Source: Marinobacter salexigens (GTDB taxonomy: Bacteria; Pseudomonadota; Gammaproteobacteria; Pseudomonadales; Oleiphilaceae). From it: a stretch of 64,000 bases of DNA. This document shows, piece after piece, positions 16,342 to 25,128 of this stretch (positions are counted from its first letter, which is position 1; every line of letters begins with the position of its first letter). The notes beneath the pieces are model-generated. The model had not been told where the DNA came from. It made no database searches and was given only the letters and a program-made list of their open reading frames with translations. The stretch covers positions 799,845 to 863,844 of the forward strand of contig NZ_JAHKPV010000021.1 of NCBI RefSeq assembly GCF_018860765.1, written 5' to 3'. The position numbers and the translations under genes are program-made.

Positions 16342-18315
16342 TCAAACTGGAAACTTATAAATATTACTGCTGTTTGGTAGCGCTTCTGCCACTGCGGGCA
16401 CATCAGGATTCCCTGATACTGACCAAAGTTCATCCTGCAGTACGTGCTGGGGAGAAAACCCTGTCGGCGCCTCTGACAAAATCTGCACCACGCGAGCACA
16501 ATCAAACTGCTGGCTTGCCTGCACCAACTCCTCCAATAAAACCCGCACCTCTGCCCAAGGAAGACAAGCCTCTCTTGCCATCATAATCCGCGCATTGGTC
16601 GTCGCAACCGGGTTGTCTCCAATCAGCAGTTCTTCATAGAGCTTTTCGCCGGGGCGTAGCCCTGTGTAAACAATTTCGATGTCACCATCAGAATTTAAAC
16701 CTGTACGCTCTGACAACCCCATTAAACGAATCATTCTTTTCGCAAGGTCGGCAATTTTTACCGGCTCTCCCATGTTTAACACAAATACTTCCCCGCCCTT
16801 ACCCATAGCCGCTGCTTGACGCACCAAATGGCCAGCTTCAGGAATAGTCATAAAATAGCGGATTACTTCGGGATGAGTGACGGTAACAGGCCCACCACTG
16901 CGGATTTGATCTCTGAATAATGGCACCACAGAACCGGAAGAACCTAGCACATTGCCAAAACGAACAATCGAAAAAATAGTGCCTTGCTGGTGCGCCGAAA
17001 GGCCCTGCAAAACCAGTTCAGCCATGCGCTTGGTGGCCCCCATTACGTTGGCGGGGCGCACGGCTTTATCGGTAGATATAAGAACGAACCGGTTCACTCC
17101 TGCAGCAATGGCGGCCTCTGCGCAGTGACGAGTTCCCATCACATTGTTCTGCAAGCCTTCGATTACGTTGGATTCTACGAGTGGTACATGCTTGTATGCT
17201 GCTGCATGGTAGACCGTATCTACTTTAAAGGTCCGCATAATCGCCTCACACCGTCGGCGATGCAGCACGCTACCAAGCATGGAGTGCACATTAACCGATA
17301 AGCCTTGGGCACTCACAATGGCCTTTAGTTCTTTATCAATGCTGTATAAGGCGTATTCAGACTGCTCCATGAGAACGATCGCGCTTGGCTGTTCTTGAAC
17401 CAGTTGGCGACAGAGCTCTGAGCCGATAGAGCCGCCCGCTCCGGTCACCATAACAGCACGACCTTGCACTATATCTTTGGTTGGGCCGCGGCTTGGCTGC
17501 ACCGGCTCCCTTCCAAGCAATTCAGCGGGATCTAGATCCCGGATATCGTTGATTCTGGCAGTACCAGCGACCAATTCTGACACGGCGGGCACTGTTTGAA
17601 TGGGCACTTGCAGCTCTTCGAGTGTTCTTATTAACTCTTTGCGACTGAGAGCCACATTGTCATCGAGAGCGAGAAATACTCTCTGAATGCCCTGCTCATT
17701 TACCGCTTTTTTTAGATGACTGACTGCATAAACCTGAAAGCCCGCTATTAAGCTTCTGTGTTTTTTACTGTCCAGAGTTACGAAGCCCATGGGCCGATAC
17801 TCGGTTCCCTGTATGAGCGCGTGGTGTAGCTCAAGGGCTCGCGAACCAGTGCCGACAATTAAAACCCGACCCTTGGTTTTCTCCATAGGGCGGTTAATAA
17901 GCGCGCGAAACCCGAAACGGGTGCCGGCCACCATAATGAATAGGAAGGAACCATACATGACGGGAACGGAGCGTGGCACCATCGCCTGAAGCAGGTAGCC
18001 GGACACTACAAGTGAGAGCCCGGACGCAACCACACCAGCCAAAACAACCATGAGGGCTTTTTCGCTGATGTATCGGATCACTGCTCTATACAAGCCCAAA
18101 CGCACGAAAACCGCAATGGTAATAACACCCGTCACAAAAAATACAGGTAGGTGGTTCCAAGTGGGTCGCCACAGCCATGTTTCAAGACGCAGCGCATAGG
18201 CTGCCCAAAGGGAAAGGAAAACAAAAGTCAGATCAGCCGTAACGGATATCATGCGTTTCTGCGGGCGTGAAAGCTCAAACAGCTTTTTGAGGGCATTGGC
18301 TAACTGATCATTCAT
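16342..18315 (-). CDS. Membrane-anchored nucleotide-sugar 4,6-dehydratase (CapD/WbpM/PglF type)
   Basis: About 657 residues. Four membrane segments fill residues about 15-125, followed by a first Rossmann-like domain (VLIVGTGSRALELHHAL) and the catalytic SDR domain with VTGAGGSIGSELCRQL, HAAAYKHVPLVE and STDKAVRPANVMGATKRMAE. In this last block the usual Tyr of the YxxxK motif is Met (MGATK), the hallmark of large WbpM-type UDP-GlcNAc 4,6-dehydratases. Such enzymes make UDP-4-keto-6-deoxy sugars for O-antigen, capsule or protein glycans. A TTG at 18333 is also in frame, but the ATG at 18315 has the better AAGGA/AGG spacing. It is the last gene of the minus-strand glycan operon. Confidence 0.93.
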   Translation of the reverse strand: MNDQLANALKKLFELSRPQKRMISVTADLTFVFLSLWAAYALRLETWLWRPTWNHLPVFFVTGVITIAVFVRLGLYRAVIRYISEKALMVVLAGVVASGLSLVVSGYLLQAMVPRSVPVMYGSFLFIMVAGTRFGFRALINRPMEKTKGRVLIVGTGSRALELHHALIQGTEYRPMGFVTLDSKKHRSLIAGFQVYAVSHLKKAVNEQGIQRVFLALDDNVALSRKELIRTLEELQVPIQTVPAVSELVAGTARINDIRDLDPAELLGREPVQPSRGPTKDIVQGRAVMVTGAGGSIGSELCRQLVQEQPSAIVLMEQSEYALYSIDKELKAIVSAQGLSVNVHSMLGSVLHRRRCEAIMRTFKVDTVYHAAAYKHVPLVESNVIEGLQNNVMGTRHCAEAAIAAGVNRFVLISTDKAVRPANVMGATKRMAELVLQGLSAHQQGTIFSIVRFGNVLGSSGSVVPLFRDQIRSGGPVTVTHPEVIRYFMTIPEAGHLVRQAAAMGKGGEVFVLNMGEPVKIADLAKRMIRLMGLSERTGLNSDGDIEIVYTGLRPGEKLYEELLIGDNPVATTNARIMMAREACLPWAEVRVLLEELVQASQQFDCARVVQILSEAPTGFSPQHVLQDELWSVSGNPDVPAVAEALPNSSNIYKFPV

Positions 18316-18366
18316 TACCTGATTTTCCTTCAAACTTATGAGTCCTAAGATTCAGACTAGCAGCGA

Positions 18367-19326
18367 TCAATGCCTTTCTTTAGTTACGGTTTTTTCAATC
18401 ACCAGCGTTTCTTCAAAGCCTTTGAACCCGGTCAGCGCAGGTTCCCACCCTAGTACTTGTTGCGATTTTGAGGAATCAAGCGTTAAGGATGATGCAATAC
18501 GATCCACAATGCTGTTCAGGCCCGGCAACGCAGTTGCCAGCTGAAAAACCGCTCTTGGCAAGCTCCAACGCAAAGGCCTGCGACCATACAGTTCGCGCAA
18601 CCCTATTAAGATTTGTGCTGTTGAAAAGTCTGCGCCATCACTAACAAGAAAGCTTTCGTTGGCGGCGGCGGGGTGCTGCATGGCCAGTTCGGTAAACTGA
18701 ACCATGTTATTAAGGTAGATCATACTCCGCTTGTTCTGAATGCGGTTTATCAATATGGGGACACTGCTGTTCGCCCACCGCATAAGCATACGGAAGTTAC
18801 CTTTTGCGCCCGGCCCATAAACCAGCGGTGGACGAATTATAACGTATTCCATGCCAGTTTCGTGGCAGATTTTCGTCAGTTTGCTTTCCGCGGCACTTTT
18901 GCTCACAGCGTAGGGGCTAACAGGGTTGTGCGGGCTAATCTCTGTGTACGGACCGCCGGTTTCGCCGTGCACTTTAATGGTACTGAAGTACAAAAAACGC
19001 GAGACTCCTTGCGCAGCTGCCTCGCTGGCCAGCCGTGCAGTTCCCGTCGCGTTAATCTCATAGAGTCTTTGCGCACGCTCAGCACCGTTGCCGCCTTCTG
19101 CTGAGTTTGCCGCTGCGCAATGAATTACGATTTGTATGCCGTCCAGAGCCTCACGCCAGTTCGTTGTTGGGCCAAGTTCTCCGACCCTAACCCATTTGAG
19201 CTTTGGGTGGCATACCGGCCCGGGCTCGCGACAAGCTGCGACTACAAACACCTCGGGGCGCTTTAGCAGTGCTTTCACCAAGGCGCTACCAACAAAGCCT
19301 GTGGCGCCAGTAACCAGAACCTTCAT
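18367..19326 (-). CDS. Extended SDR NAD-dependent epimerase/dehydratase (GalE/WbpV-like)
   Basis: A 319-residue extended short-chain dehydrogenase. The nucleotide motif VTGATGFVGSALVKAL opens the protein; the catalytic block is YFSTIKVHG ... SPYAVSKSAAESKL with the intact YxxxK. RPPLVYGPGAKGNF is the substrate-side motif of GalE-like enzymes. It probably epimerises or reduces a nucleotide-activated sugar such as a UDP-HexNAc derivative. It is followed by the 4,6-dehydratase and preceded by the beta-CASP gene, all on the minus strand with short gaps. Position next to a PglC-type transferase resembles the WbpV-WbpL-WbpM order of Pseudomonas O-antigen ends. The exact sugar is unknown. Confidence 0.88.
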   Translation of the reverse strand: MKVLVTGATGFVGSALVKALLKRPEVFVVAACREPGPVCHPKLKWVRVGELGPTTNWREALDGIQIVIHCAAANSAEGGNGAERAQRLYEINATGTARLASEAAAQGVSRFLYFSTIKVHGETGGPYTEISPHNPVSPYAVSKSAAESKLTKICHETGMEYVIIRPPLVYGPGAKGNFRMLMRWANSSVPILINRIQNKRSMIYLNNMVQFTELAMQHPAAANESFLVSDGADFSTAQILIGLRELYGRRPLRWSLPRAVFQLATALPGLNSIVDRIASSLTLDSSKSQQVLGWEPALTGFKGFEETLVIEKTVTKERH

Positions 19327-19353
19327 AACTCAACCTGTTGTGGATTAAAGACA

Positions 19354-20775
19354 TTACTTGTTCGGTATCAGAACCCTTGGATAACCCAAACCGTCAAGGC
19401 ACTGCTTGAACGCGCGCTTTGCAGAGTCATCACCGTGAACAACACGTATTTCTCTTGGTTTTTTGGCTATACCTTCGATAAAGCGAATTAAATCGGACTG
19501 CCCCGCGTGAGCCGAATAGCCGCCTACCTGATGCACTCTGGCCCGAATATCAAACCTACAGCCATCGAATTCTACCCAACCACCGCGTGGGCCATAAATC
19601 AGAATATCACGCCCCGGTGTGCCTGCAGCTTGATAACCCACGAACAACACGTCGTTTCTGGCTTCCCCCAGCATCGCTTTAAGGTAATTTACCACCCTCC
19701 CTCCGGCACACATACCAGAGCCAGCCAACACTACGCAGGGGCGGTGTGAGCGGGTCAGGTATTCAACGGCGTTTTGATGGTCTTCGTGGGAGTTGATTAC
19801 GGTTAGCTGCTCAAAGGAAAGCGGGTGTCGGCCTTGGCGAATCAGTTCCGCCGCCTCGCCATTCCAAAACGGCTTGAGTTTACGATAAATGCTCGTGAAT
19901 TCTGCCGCCAGCGGCGAATCTACCACAATTTCTAAGTTATCCCAGGCCACGCCGTCCGTAACAGCATCATGTCGAAATTCGTGTATCAAGCCTTCAATTT
20001 CATACAATAGTTCTTGCGTTCGGCCAATACTGAATGCGGGAATCAGTACCGTACCGCCATCCGCTAAGGCGTGCTCCAGAATCGTTTTCAGGCGGTAGCG
20101 CCGGGTTTCCCGGCTCTCGTGATCTTTATCGCCGTAGGTGCTCTCGATCACGAGTCGGTCTGCTTGTTCTGGCGAGGCTGGCTCTTGTAATAGAGGTGCA
20201 TGGGGTGCGCCTAAATCGCCGCTGAATACTACCCGCTCCCGCTCCACTCCAGAAACCGCCTCGCATTCAACATAAGCCGAACCTAGAATGTGCCCCGCAC
20301 GCTGTAAACGCACGGACAGTGAACCGTTTGGTTCTGAAAACACCGGGTGCCACTGCCCATAAGGTACAGGTACAAGTCTGGTGCGGATTAGCTCAAGCAC
20401 TCGATCGATTAGCCGTTTATCCCGAGTAAAGCCAATTTTCAGGGCATCTTCGAGTATTTCAGGAAGCATTAGGGCCGAAGGTTCGGAACAGATAATCGGC
20501 CCCTCGAAACCCGCAGCCAATAAATATGGAATTCGTCCGACGTGGTCGATGTGCACGTGTGTGACAACCAAAGCACGGATATGCGCAATGGGAAAGTCTA
20601 TAGAAAGGTCGGATGCGCTGGCACTGGAACCCTTTTCTTGCCCCTGAAACAAGCCGCAATCAACCAAAATGCCAGCTGTATTATTCGGCTCTGAGGCAGC
20701 TACTAAGCCAAGGGTGAGCTCATGGCAGGAACCGGTAACCCCCGTGGTTGCACCATGATGAATGATATCTATCAT
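19354..20775 (-). CDS. Metallo-beta-lactamase/beta-CASP family hydrolase (RNase-like), copy 1
   Basis: About 473 residues. The metallo-beta-lactamase core shows THVHIDHVGRIPYL (motif 2), a later AGHILGSAYVE and VVFSGDLGAPHAPL. It is followed by a beta-CASP insert and a Zn-MBL RNA-specificity-like C-terminus (VVLAGSGMCAGGRVVNYL, GYSAHAGQSDL, VVHGDDSAKRAF). Family members (YSH1/CPSF73-like) are zinc-dependent endo- or exoribonucleases. The ATG at 20775 is preferred: AGGGA is 9 bases upstream of it, while the ATG at 20784 abuts AGGGA. The gene lies inside a nucleotide-sugar operon, an odd place for an RNase, and a second copy lies at 23767. Confidence 0.9.
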   Translation of the reverse strand: MIDIIHHGATTGVTGSCHELTLGLVAASEPNNTAGILVDCGLFQGQEKGSSASASDLSIDFPIAHIRALVVTHVHIDHVGRIPYLLAAGFEGPIICSEPSALMLPEILEDALKIGFTRDKRLIDRVLELIRTRLVPVPYGQWHPVFSEPNGSLSVRLQRAGHILGSAYVECEAVSGVERERVVFSGDLGAPHAPLLQEPASPEQADRLVIESTYGDKDHESRETRRYRLKTILEHALADGGTVLIPAFSIGRTQELLYEIEGLIHEFRHDAVTDGVAWDNLEIVVDSPLAAEFTSIYRKLKPFWNGEAAELIRQGRHPLSFEQLTVINSHEDHQNAVEYLTRSHRPCVVLAGSGMCAGGRVVNYLKAMLGEARNDVLFVGYQAAGTPGRDILIYGPRGGWVEFDGCRFDIRARVHQVGGYSAHAGQSDLIRFIEGIAKKPREIRVVHGDDSAKRAFKQCLDGLGYPRVLIPNK

Positions 20776-20813
20776 TTTCAACATTCCCTGTTGTCTGTTT
20801 AAGCAAATGAGAC

Positions 20814-21371
20814 TTAATCACGACCAGGCACTCTATCGCCTAAGCCTTTGCCTGATATCGTCAAGAAGATGTATTTAAAGTAGGCCGCGACGCCAAGGGT
20901 GGCGAGCATCTTTGCGTCGGTTTGCGCTAACAATAGGGGAGTAGACATATCAATGCCCTGCACCTGAGCCAAACCGGTAATACCCGGCCGAGCATTGAGC
21001 ACACCCAGACGCTCACGCTCGGCAATCAGTTCTTCCTGATTGAATAAACAGGGGCGCGGACCAACCAAGCTCATCTCACCTTTTAAAACATTCCACAGCT
21101 GCGGCAGTTCATCGAGCTTGGTACGGCGTAAAAAACGGCCCAATTTGGTGATGGATGAGTTGCTTGCTAAATGGCTGGCAACAGAGGCCGTATCTACAGA
21201 CATCGTTCGGAACTTTACCAGCGTGAACGGTTTCTTGAGTTGCCCTACTCTTTGCTGCCTGAATATAGGTGCGCCTGTATCAAACAGCCCGATAAAGCAA
21301 AGAACAAGCAACACCGGGAAGCCCAATACCAAACCAAGCAACGCGAACAAAAAATCCAACATACGAATCAA
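20814..21371 (-). CDS. PglC/WcaJ-type phosphoglycosyl transferase (initiating sugar transferase)
   Basis: A 185-residue bacterial sugar transferase: a re-entrant membrane helix ([20 protein letters not shown]), then [43 protein letters not shown] and [13 protein letters not shown]. The short form without extra membrane helices matches PglC. It moves a phospho-sugar from a UDP-sugar to undecaprenyl phosphate to start a glycan repeat. The KLDELP and GPRP blocks are intact, including the catalytic Asp-Glu dyad. Neighbours that make modified UDP-sugars support a role in initiating O-antigen, capsule or glycoprotein synthesis. It lies between cysQ and the beta-CASP gene in the same operon. Confidence 0.93.
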   Translation of the reverse strand: MIRMLDFLFALLGLVLGFPVLLVLCFIGLFDTGAPIFRQQRVGQLKKPFTLVKFRTMSVDTASVASHLASNSSITKLGRFLRRTKLDELPQLWNVLKGEMSLVGPRPCLFNQEELIAERERLGVLNARPGITGLAQVQGIDMSTPLLLAQTDAKMLATLGVAAYFKYIFLTISGKGLGDRVPGRD

Positions 21372-21425
21372 TAGTTTAATCCTGATAGCTCGGAATATTA
21401 GTGACGGTCAGCAAAACACAACCTA

Positions 21426-22193
21426 TTAAAAATACCAATTCCCCGCAGCAATAAAATGCGGATTCAAGACATCTTCCTTGCCATACTGCAAAGGCTCACC
21501 ATCCAGCTTTCGCACATCGCCTCCCGCCGCTACCAATACTGCATGGGCTGCCGCTGTATCCCACTCGCTGGTAGGCCCTAAGCGCGGGTAGAGGTCTGCG
21601 TGGCCTTCGGCTATGCGGCAGAATTTAAGGGAGCTGCCCGCTTGAATGGTTTTATGGGGGCCGAGTGCTCTAATAAAGTTCCGGGTCTCGTCATTCATGT
21701 GGTTTTTGCTGGCAACGACGCGCTTGGTTGAGGGCGGCTCTGCCACATAAATTCGGTGAATTCGCCCAGTTCGGTCGCGCTTGTGGGCACCTTCGCCTTT
21801 TATTCCCCAAAAAGCTTCTTTTAAAGCAGGAGCTGTGACAACGCCCATTACCGGCTCACCGTCTTCAATCAATGCGATATTCACTGTGAATTCACCGGTA
21901 CGCTGGGTGAACTCTTTGGTGCCATCAATGGGGTCAACCAACCAGAACCGCCGCCAATGTTTTCGCTCTTCCCAGGGTGATTGCGCACCCTCTTCCGAGA
22001 GGATTGGTATGTCTCGGCTGATATTGCGCAAGCCTTTTACAATGGTTTCGTGGCTGGCGACATCCGCAGCGGTGATTGGCGATTCGTCCTCCTTATAGCT
22101 CACTTTAAAATCGGATTGGTATATATGGAGCACTCTGGTGCCAGCTTCATCAGCCAATTTGATGACTTCGGGGAGCATTGAACTATAGTGCAT
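21426..22193 (-). CDS. cysQ: 3'(2'),5'-bisphosphate nucleotidase CysQ
   Basis: A 255-residue member of the inositol-monophosphatase superfamily. It has the metal-binding sets ILSEEG (Glu-Glu), [11 protein letters not shown] (DPIDGT) and the C-terminal [17 protein letters not shown]. It hydrolyses 3'-phosphoadenosine 5'-phosphate to AMP and so removes an inhibitor made during sulfate assimilation and sulfotransfer. Its place at the head of a glycan operon may reflect a need to clear PAP if the glycan is sulfated, but no sulfotransferase is seen here, so this is only a possibility. The start is either 22193 or the Met at 22178. Confidence 0.92.
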   Translation of the reverse strand: MHYSSMLPEVIKLADEAGTRVLHIYQSDFKVSYKEDESPITAADVASHETIVKGLRNISRDIPILSEEGAQSPWEERKHWRRFWLVDPIDGTKEFTQRTGEFTVNIALIEDGEPVMGVVTAPALKEAFWGIKGEGAHKRDRTGRIHRIYVAEPPSTKRVVASKNHMNDETRNFIRALGPHKTIQAGSSLKFCRIAEGHADLYPRLGPTSEWDTAAAHAVLVAAGGDVRKLDGEPLQYGKEDVLNPHFIAAGNWYF

Positions 22194-22302
22194 ATATCGC
22201 GTCCTGCTTTTCGGGTGTCAGCGTTATGGTATCAAACAATGCGAGCGTACCCTTTCAATTTTAGCGGAACTGAGCGACCTTATGTACTCGGTAGCGACAT
22301 AC

Positions 22303-22317
22303 GCTGTACAGTACAGC
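22303..22317. promoter_or_regulatory. 15-bp palindrome, operator candidate
   Basis: GCTGTAC and GTACAGC flank a single central A, 24 bases before the lipoprotein start at 22341 and in the divergent region with cysQ. It resembles but does not match a LexA box: the spacing between CTGT and ACAG is 5, not 8. The regulator is unknown. Confidence 0.45.
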
Positions 22318-22340
22318 CCCACCTAAACCGAGGAAGCTTT

Positions 22341-23657
22341 ATGGGCCATTCCAATAAAACGGTTTTCTCAAGCCGCGTTGCGAATTTAATGCTTCTAACT
22401 TCAACTATTTTTCTGGCAGCATGTGGCGGCTCCTCATCGTCGAGCCCTGCTACCGACCAGACAGAAACAGTTGCGCTTTCTGGTACAGCGGCTACCGGCG
22501 CAGCAATAGGTAACGCTCCAATTTCTGCAAGGTGTGAAGACGGTTCTGGCTTTCTAAATAACGTGGTAACAGACGCTAACGGTCGATTTCAGGGCGAAGT
22601 TGGGGCAAACGCGTTGCCTTGTGCTCTGAGCGCTAAGCAATCGGATCAAAGGTCTTTCCATAGCCTTGCGGTTACCGGCGGCAGGGTAAATATAACGCCT
22701 CTTACAGATATGGCCATCGCACTTGCAGGAGAGAATCCCAGCCAATGGTTTGCACAAGGAGATCTAAGCCAAGTCGCCGAGGTTTTATCGCAACGAGCGC
22801 AGGAATTGCTGAGTACATTAGAAAACCTTGGCTACTCGGTTCCTGAGAATTTGGACCCGGTTCGCAGTACCTTATCTATTGGCGATAGCCATGATCAACT
22901 ACTTGACCAACTGATCGCCGCTATCGAAAACGCTGCCCCAACGCTGGCAAGTTACGAAGCTCTTCTGTTGCTGCTGCAAGACGGCAATCTCGATCAGATT
23001 CCTAGAGCAATTGTGGATGAAGATAGCAACCCGAGTGCGCAAAATTTTAACGCCTGCTTCAACCCTGATCTTTTCAGATCTGGCGCAGAGCTGGTTACGC
23101 AAACCCGTGTAACGCTGCCAGGACAGTCCGCCTACACGGAAACCACATCGCAACGTATGCTTGAACCCACCACGTTTAATGACCGGCCCGTAGAGGTCCG
23201 CGAGATTCAACAATCGACTGCGAATGGACAACTGACAATAACCCAGTATTTGATCATTGATCTCGACTCTGGTGCCAGCTCGTACTTCGGGTCTGTTTTT
23301 GAAATCGGTGGAACCGTGGTAGAAAACACGTTCGAACCATCCGTCGACACCATATTGGATATCGGCCTCAACGATACCTATAGCTATAACTATGTTGCCA
23401 AATCAAATGGCGTACGCTCTAACGTTTCTTTCGAACATACGTTTCTTGGTATCGAAACCGTTGAAGTGCCAGCTGGGCGCATTGATGCGTGCAAAATGCG
23501 CTTCCTGAACTTTGAGGACGGCGAGAGAACAGAATCTATCGAATGGATTGCCGTGGGAACAGGGATCAACTTACGAACTTATTCACCAAGTGAGGCCAAC
23601 CCCCAATCTATTCTGGAACTGGAGTCGGCCACCTTGAATGGTCAAGTTATTTACTGA
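22341..23657 (+). CDS. Secreted lipoprotein of unknown function
   Basis: The frame is open from 22188, but the Met at 22341 has a GAGGAAGC ribosome site and a proper lipoprotein signal: positively charged start, hydrophobic core, lipobox FLAAC with Cys28, then GGSSSSS. The mature part begins with a transthyretin-like module (VALSGTAATGAAIGNAPISARCEDGSG ... TDANGRFQ, about 40-100) as in carboxypeptidase-regulatory-like domains. A longer unassigned region follows, with a beta-rich end (FEHTFLGIETVEVPAGRIDACKM). I do not recognise the whole protein. It is probably an outer-membrane lipoprotein and is monocistronic, with a nested hairpin after it. Confidence 0.8.
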   Translation: MGHSNKTVFSSRVANLMLLTSTIFLAACGGSSSSSPATDQTETVALSGTAATGAAIGNAPISARCEDGSGFLNNVVTDANGRFQGEVGANALPCALSAKQSDQRSFHSLAVTGGRVNITPLTDMAIALAGENPSQWFAQGDLSQVAEVLSQRAQELLSTLENLGYSVPENLDPVRSTLSIGDSHDQLLDQLIAAIENAAPTLASYEALLLLLQDGNLDQIPRAIVDEDSNPSAQNFNACFNPDLFRSGAELVTQTRVTLPGQSAYTETTSQRMLEPTTFNDRPVEVREIQQSTANGQLTITQYLIIDLDSGASSYFGSVFEIGGTVVENTFEPSVDTILDIGLNDTYSYNYVAKSNGVRSNVSFEHTFLGIETVEVPAGRIDACKMRFLNFEDGERTESIEWIAVGTGINLRTYSPSEANPQSILELESATLNGQVIY

Positions 23658-23674
23658 TTATTCACCGGCTTGCA

Positions 23675-23717
23675 TAGCCAGACTTTTCTAAAGCGACGCT
23701 TTCAGGCAGTCTGGCTA
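23675..23717 (+). terminator. Nested hairpin between two genes
   Basis: TAGCCAGAC (23675-23683) pairs perfectly with GTCTGGCTA (23709-23717); the loop contains an inner AAAGC/GCTTT stem. No U-tract follows. It is probably a terminator or mRNA processing block between the lipoprotein and the beta-CASP gene. Confidence 0.5.
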
Positions 23718-23766
23718 GACTCGTTTCAGACGTTCTCCACCCTGACTAGCTAGAAGGTCTTTTGTT

Positions 23767-25128
23767 ATGAAACTTCGCTTCCTCGGCGGAACCGGTACAG
23801 TGACCGGTTCGCGCTACCTGTTATCTGACGATAAACACCGCGTATTGATCGACTGTGGTATGTATCAGGGGGTTAAAACCCTACGCAGAAGGAACTGGGC
23901 GAAGTTTCCCGTAGACCCGAGCACCATTGATGCGGTAGTGCTCACCCATGCCCACATAGACCACTCGGGCTACCTTCCCGCGCTGGTGAAAAACGGCTTC
24001 AAAGGTAAGATTTACTGCACTCAAGGCACTCACGATTTGTGCAAGGTATTGCTTCCAGATGCGGGCTATCTGCAAGAAGAAGATGCCAAATATGCCTTCC
24101 GAAAAAAGTTCTCAAGACACGAAAACCCGGAACCACTGTTTACGGTGAAAGATGCATGGGAATCTCTAAAGCACTTTGAACCCTACCATTACCACCAAAC
24201 GTTTGAGCCGGTAAAAGGCTTTGAAGTGACCTTCACCCCCGCGGGACACATTCTTGGCTCTGCTTGCGTGCACGTGCGCCACAAAGCCAATGACCGAACC
24301 GTGGTGTTCAGCGGTGATGTGGGCCGGCAAAACGACCTGATTATGCGACCGCCAGAACCCATCAAAAAAGCCAATGTGTTGGTGTGTGAATCTACCTACG
24401 GCGACAGGCTACACGAGGAAACCGACCCGGAAACGGAACTGGCCGAGATCATTACTCGCACCGCCGGCCGAGGCGGCATTGTATTGATACCAGCTTTTGC
24501 CGTGGGTCGAGCCCAGATGCTGCTCTATGCGATTCACAAAATTATGCGAGAGGGGCGCATCCCGAAGTTGCCGGTATTCCTCAACAGCCCCATGGCCATC
24601 AAAGCGACAGAGATTTTTTGCACGCATCACAAGGAACACAAACTCAGCGCTAGCCAATGCGAGGTTATCGACAGTCATACTGAGTTCGTTCGCACGGTGG
24701 ATGAATCCATCAAACTGGATTCCGTGCGCTTCCCCTGCATTATCGTATCAGCCAGTGGCATGGCTAGCGGTGGCCGAGTTCTGCACCATTTAAAAACCCT
24801 GCTGCCAAATTACAGGAACAGCGTGGTGTTCGCGGGTTTTCAGGCGCCGGGAACTCGGGGGGACAGGCTAGTTGCCGGGGCAGAACGGATAAAAATCCAC
24901 GGAGAATACTGGCCCGTAAAAGCCGAGATACACAACATGGGCTCTCTCTCGGCTCATGGCGATTACAATGAACTTCTGCAATGGCTTGAGCAAGGGGCTC
25001 TGGAGCCCGAACACGTGTATGTTACCCACGGCGAAATGCTAGCCAGTGACATTATGCGCAAACGCATCAATGATAAATTTGGCTGGAACACCGAGGTACC
25101 GGATTTGTTTGAAGAGGTAGAAATTTGA
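23767..25128 (+). CDS. Metallo-beta-lactamase/beta-CASP family hydrolase (RNase-like), copy 2
   Basis: A 453-residue protein with the full set of motifs: LGGTGTVTGSRYLL, THAHIDHSGYLPAL (HxHxDH), TPAGHILGSACV, VVFSGDVG, the beta-CASP block VLIPAFAVGRAQML, IIVSASGMASGGRVLHHL and NMGSLSAHGDYNELL ending in VYVTHGE. This is a YSH1/CPSF73-like zinc enzyme, expected to be an endo/exoribonuclease acting on RNA. Its stop overlaps the TTG start of the MscS-type channel by 4 bases, so expression is coupled. It shares the overall fold and motifs with the gene at 19354 but differs in sequence, and the two are not a recent duplication. Confidence 0.92.
   Translation: MKLRFLGGTGTVTGSRYLLSDDKHRVLIDCGMYQGVKTLRRRNWAKFPVDPSTIDAVVLTHAHIDHSGYLPALVKNGFKGKIYCTQGTHDLCKVLLPDAGYLQEEDAKYAFRKKFSRHENPEPLFTVKDAWESLKHFEPYHYHQTFEPVKGFEVTFTPAGHILGSACVHVRHKANDRTVVFSGDVGRQNDLIMRPPEPIKKANVLVCESTYGDRLHEETDPETELAEIITRTAGRGGIVLIPAFAVGRAQMLLYAIHKIMREGRIPKLPVFLNSPMAIKATEIFCTHHKEHKLSASQCEVIDSHTEFVRTVDESIKLDSVRFPCIIVSASGMASGGRVLHHLKTLLPNYRNSVVFAGFQAPGTRGDRLVAGAERIKIHGEYWPVKAEIHNMGSLSAHGDYNELLQWLEQGALEPEHVYVTHGEMLASDIMRKRINDKFGWNTEVPDLFEEVEI

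Noticed and set aside
22303..22317. LexA box
   Set aside because: CTGT and ACAG are separated by 5 bases, not 8, so SOS control is not supported.
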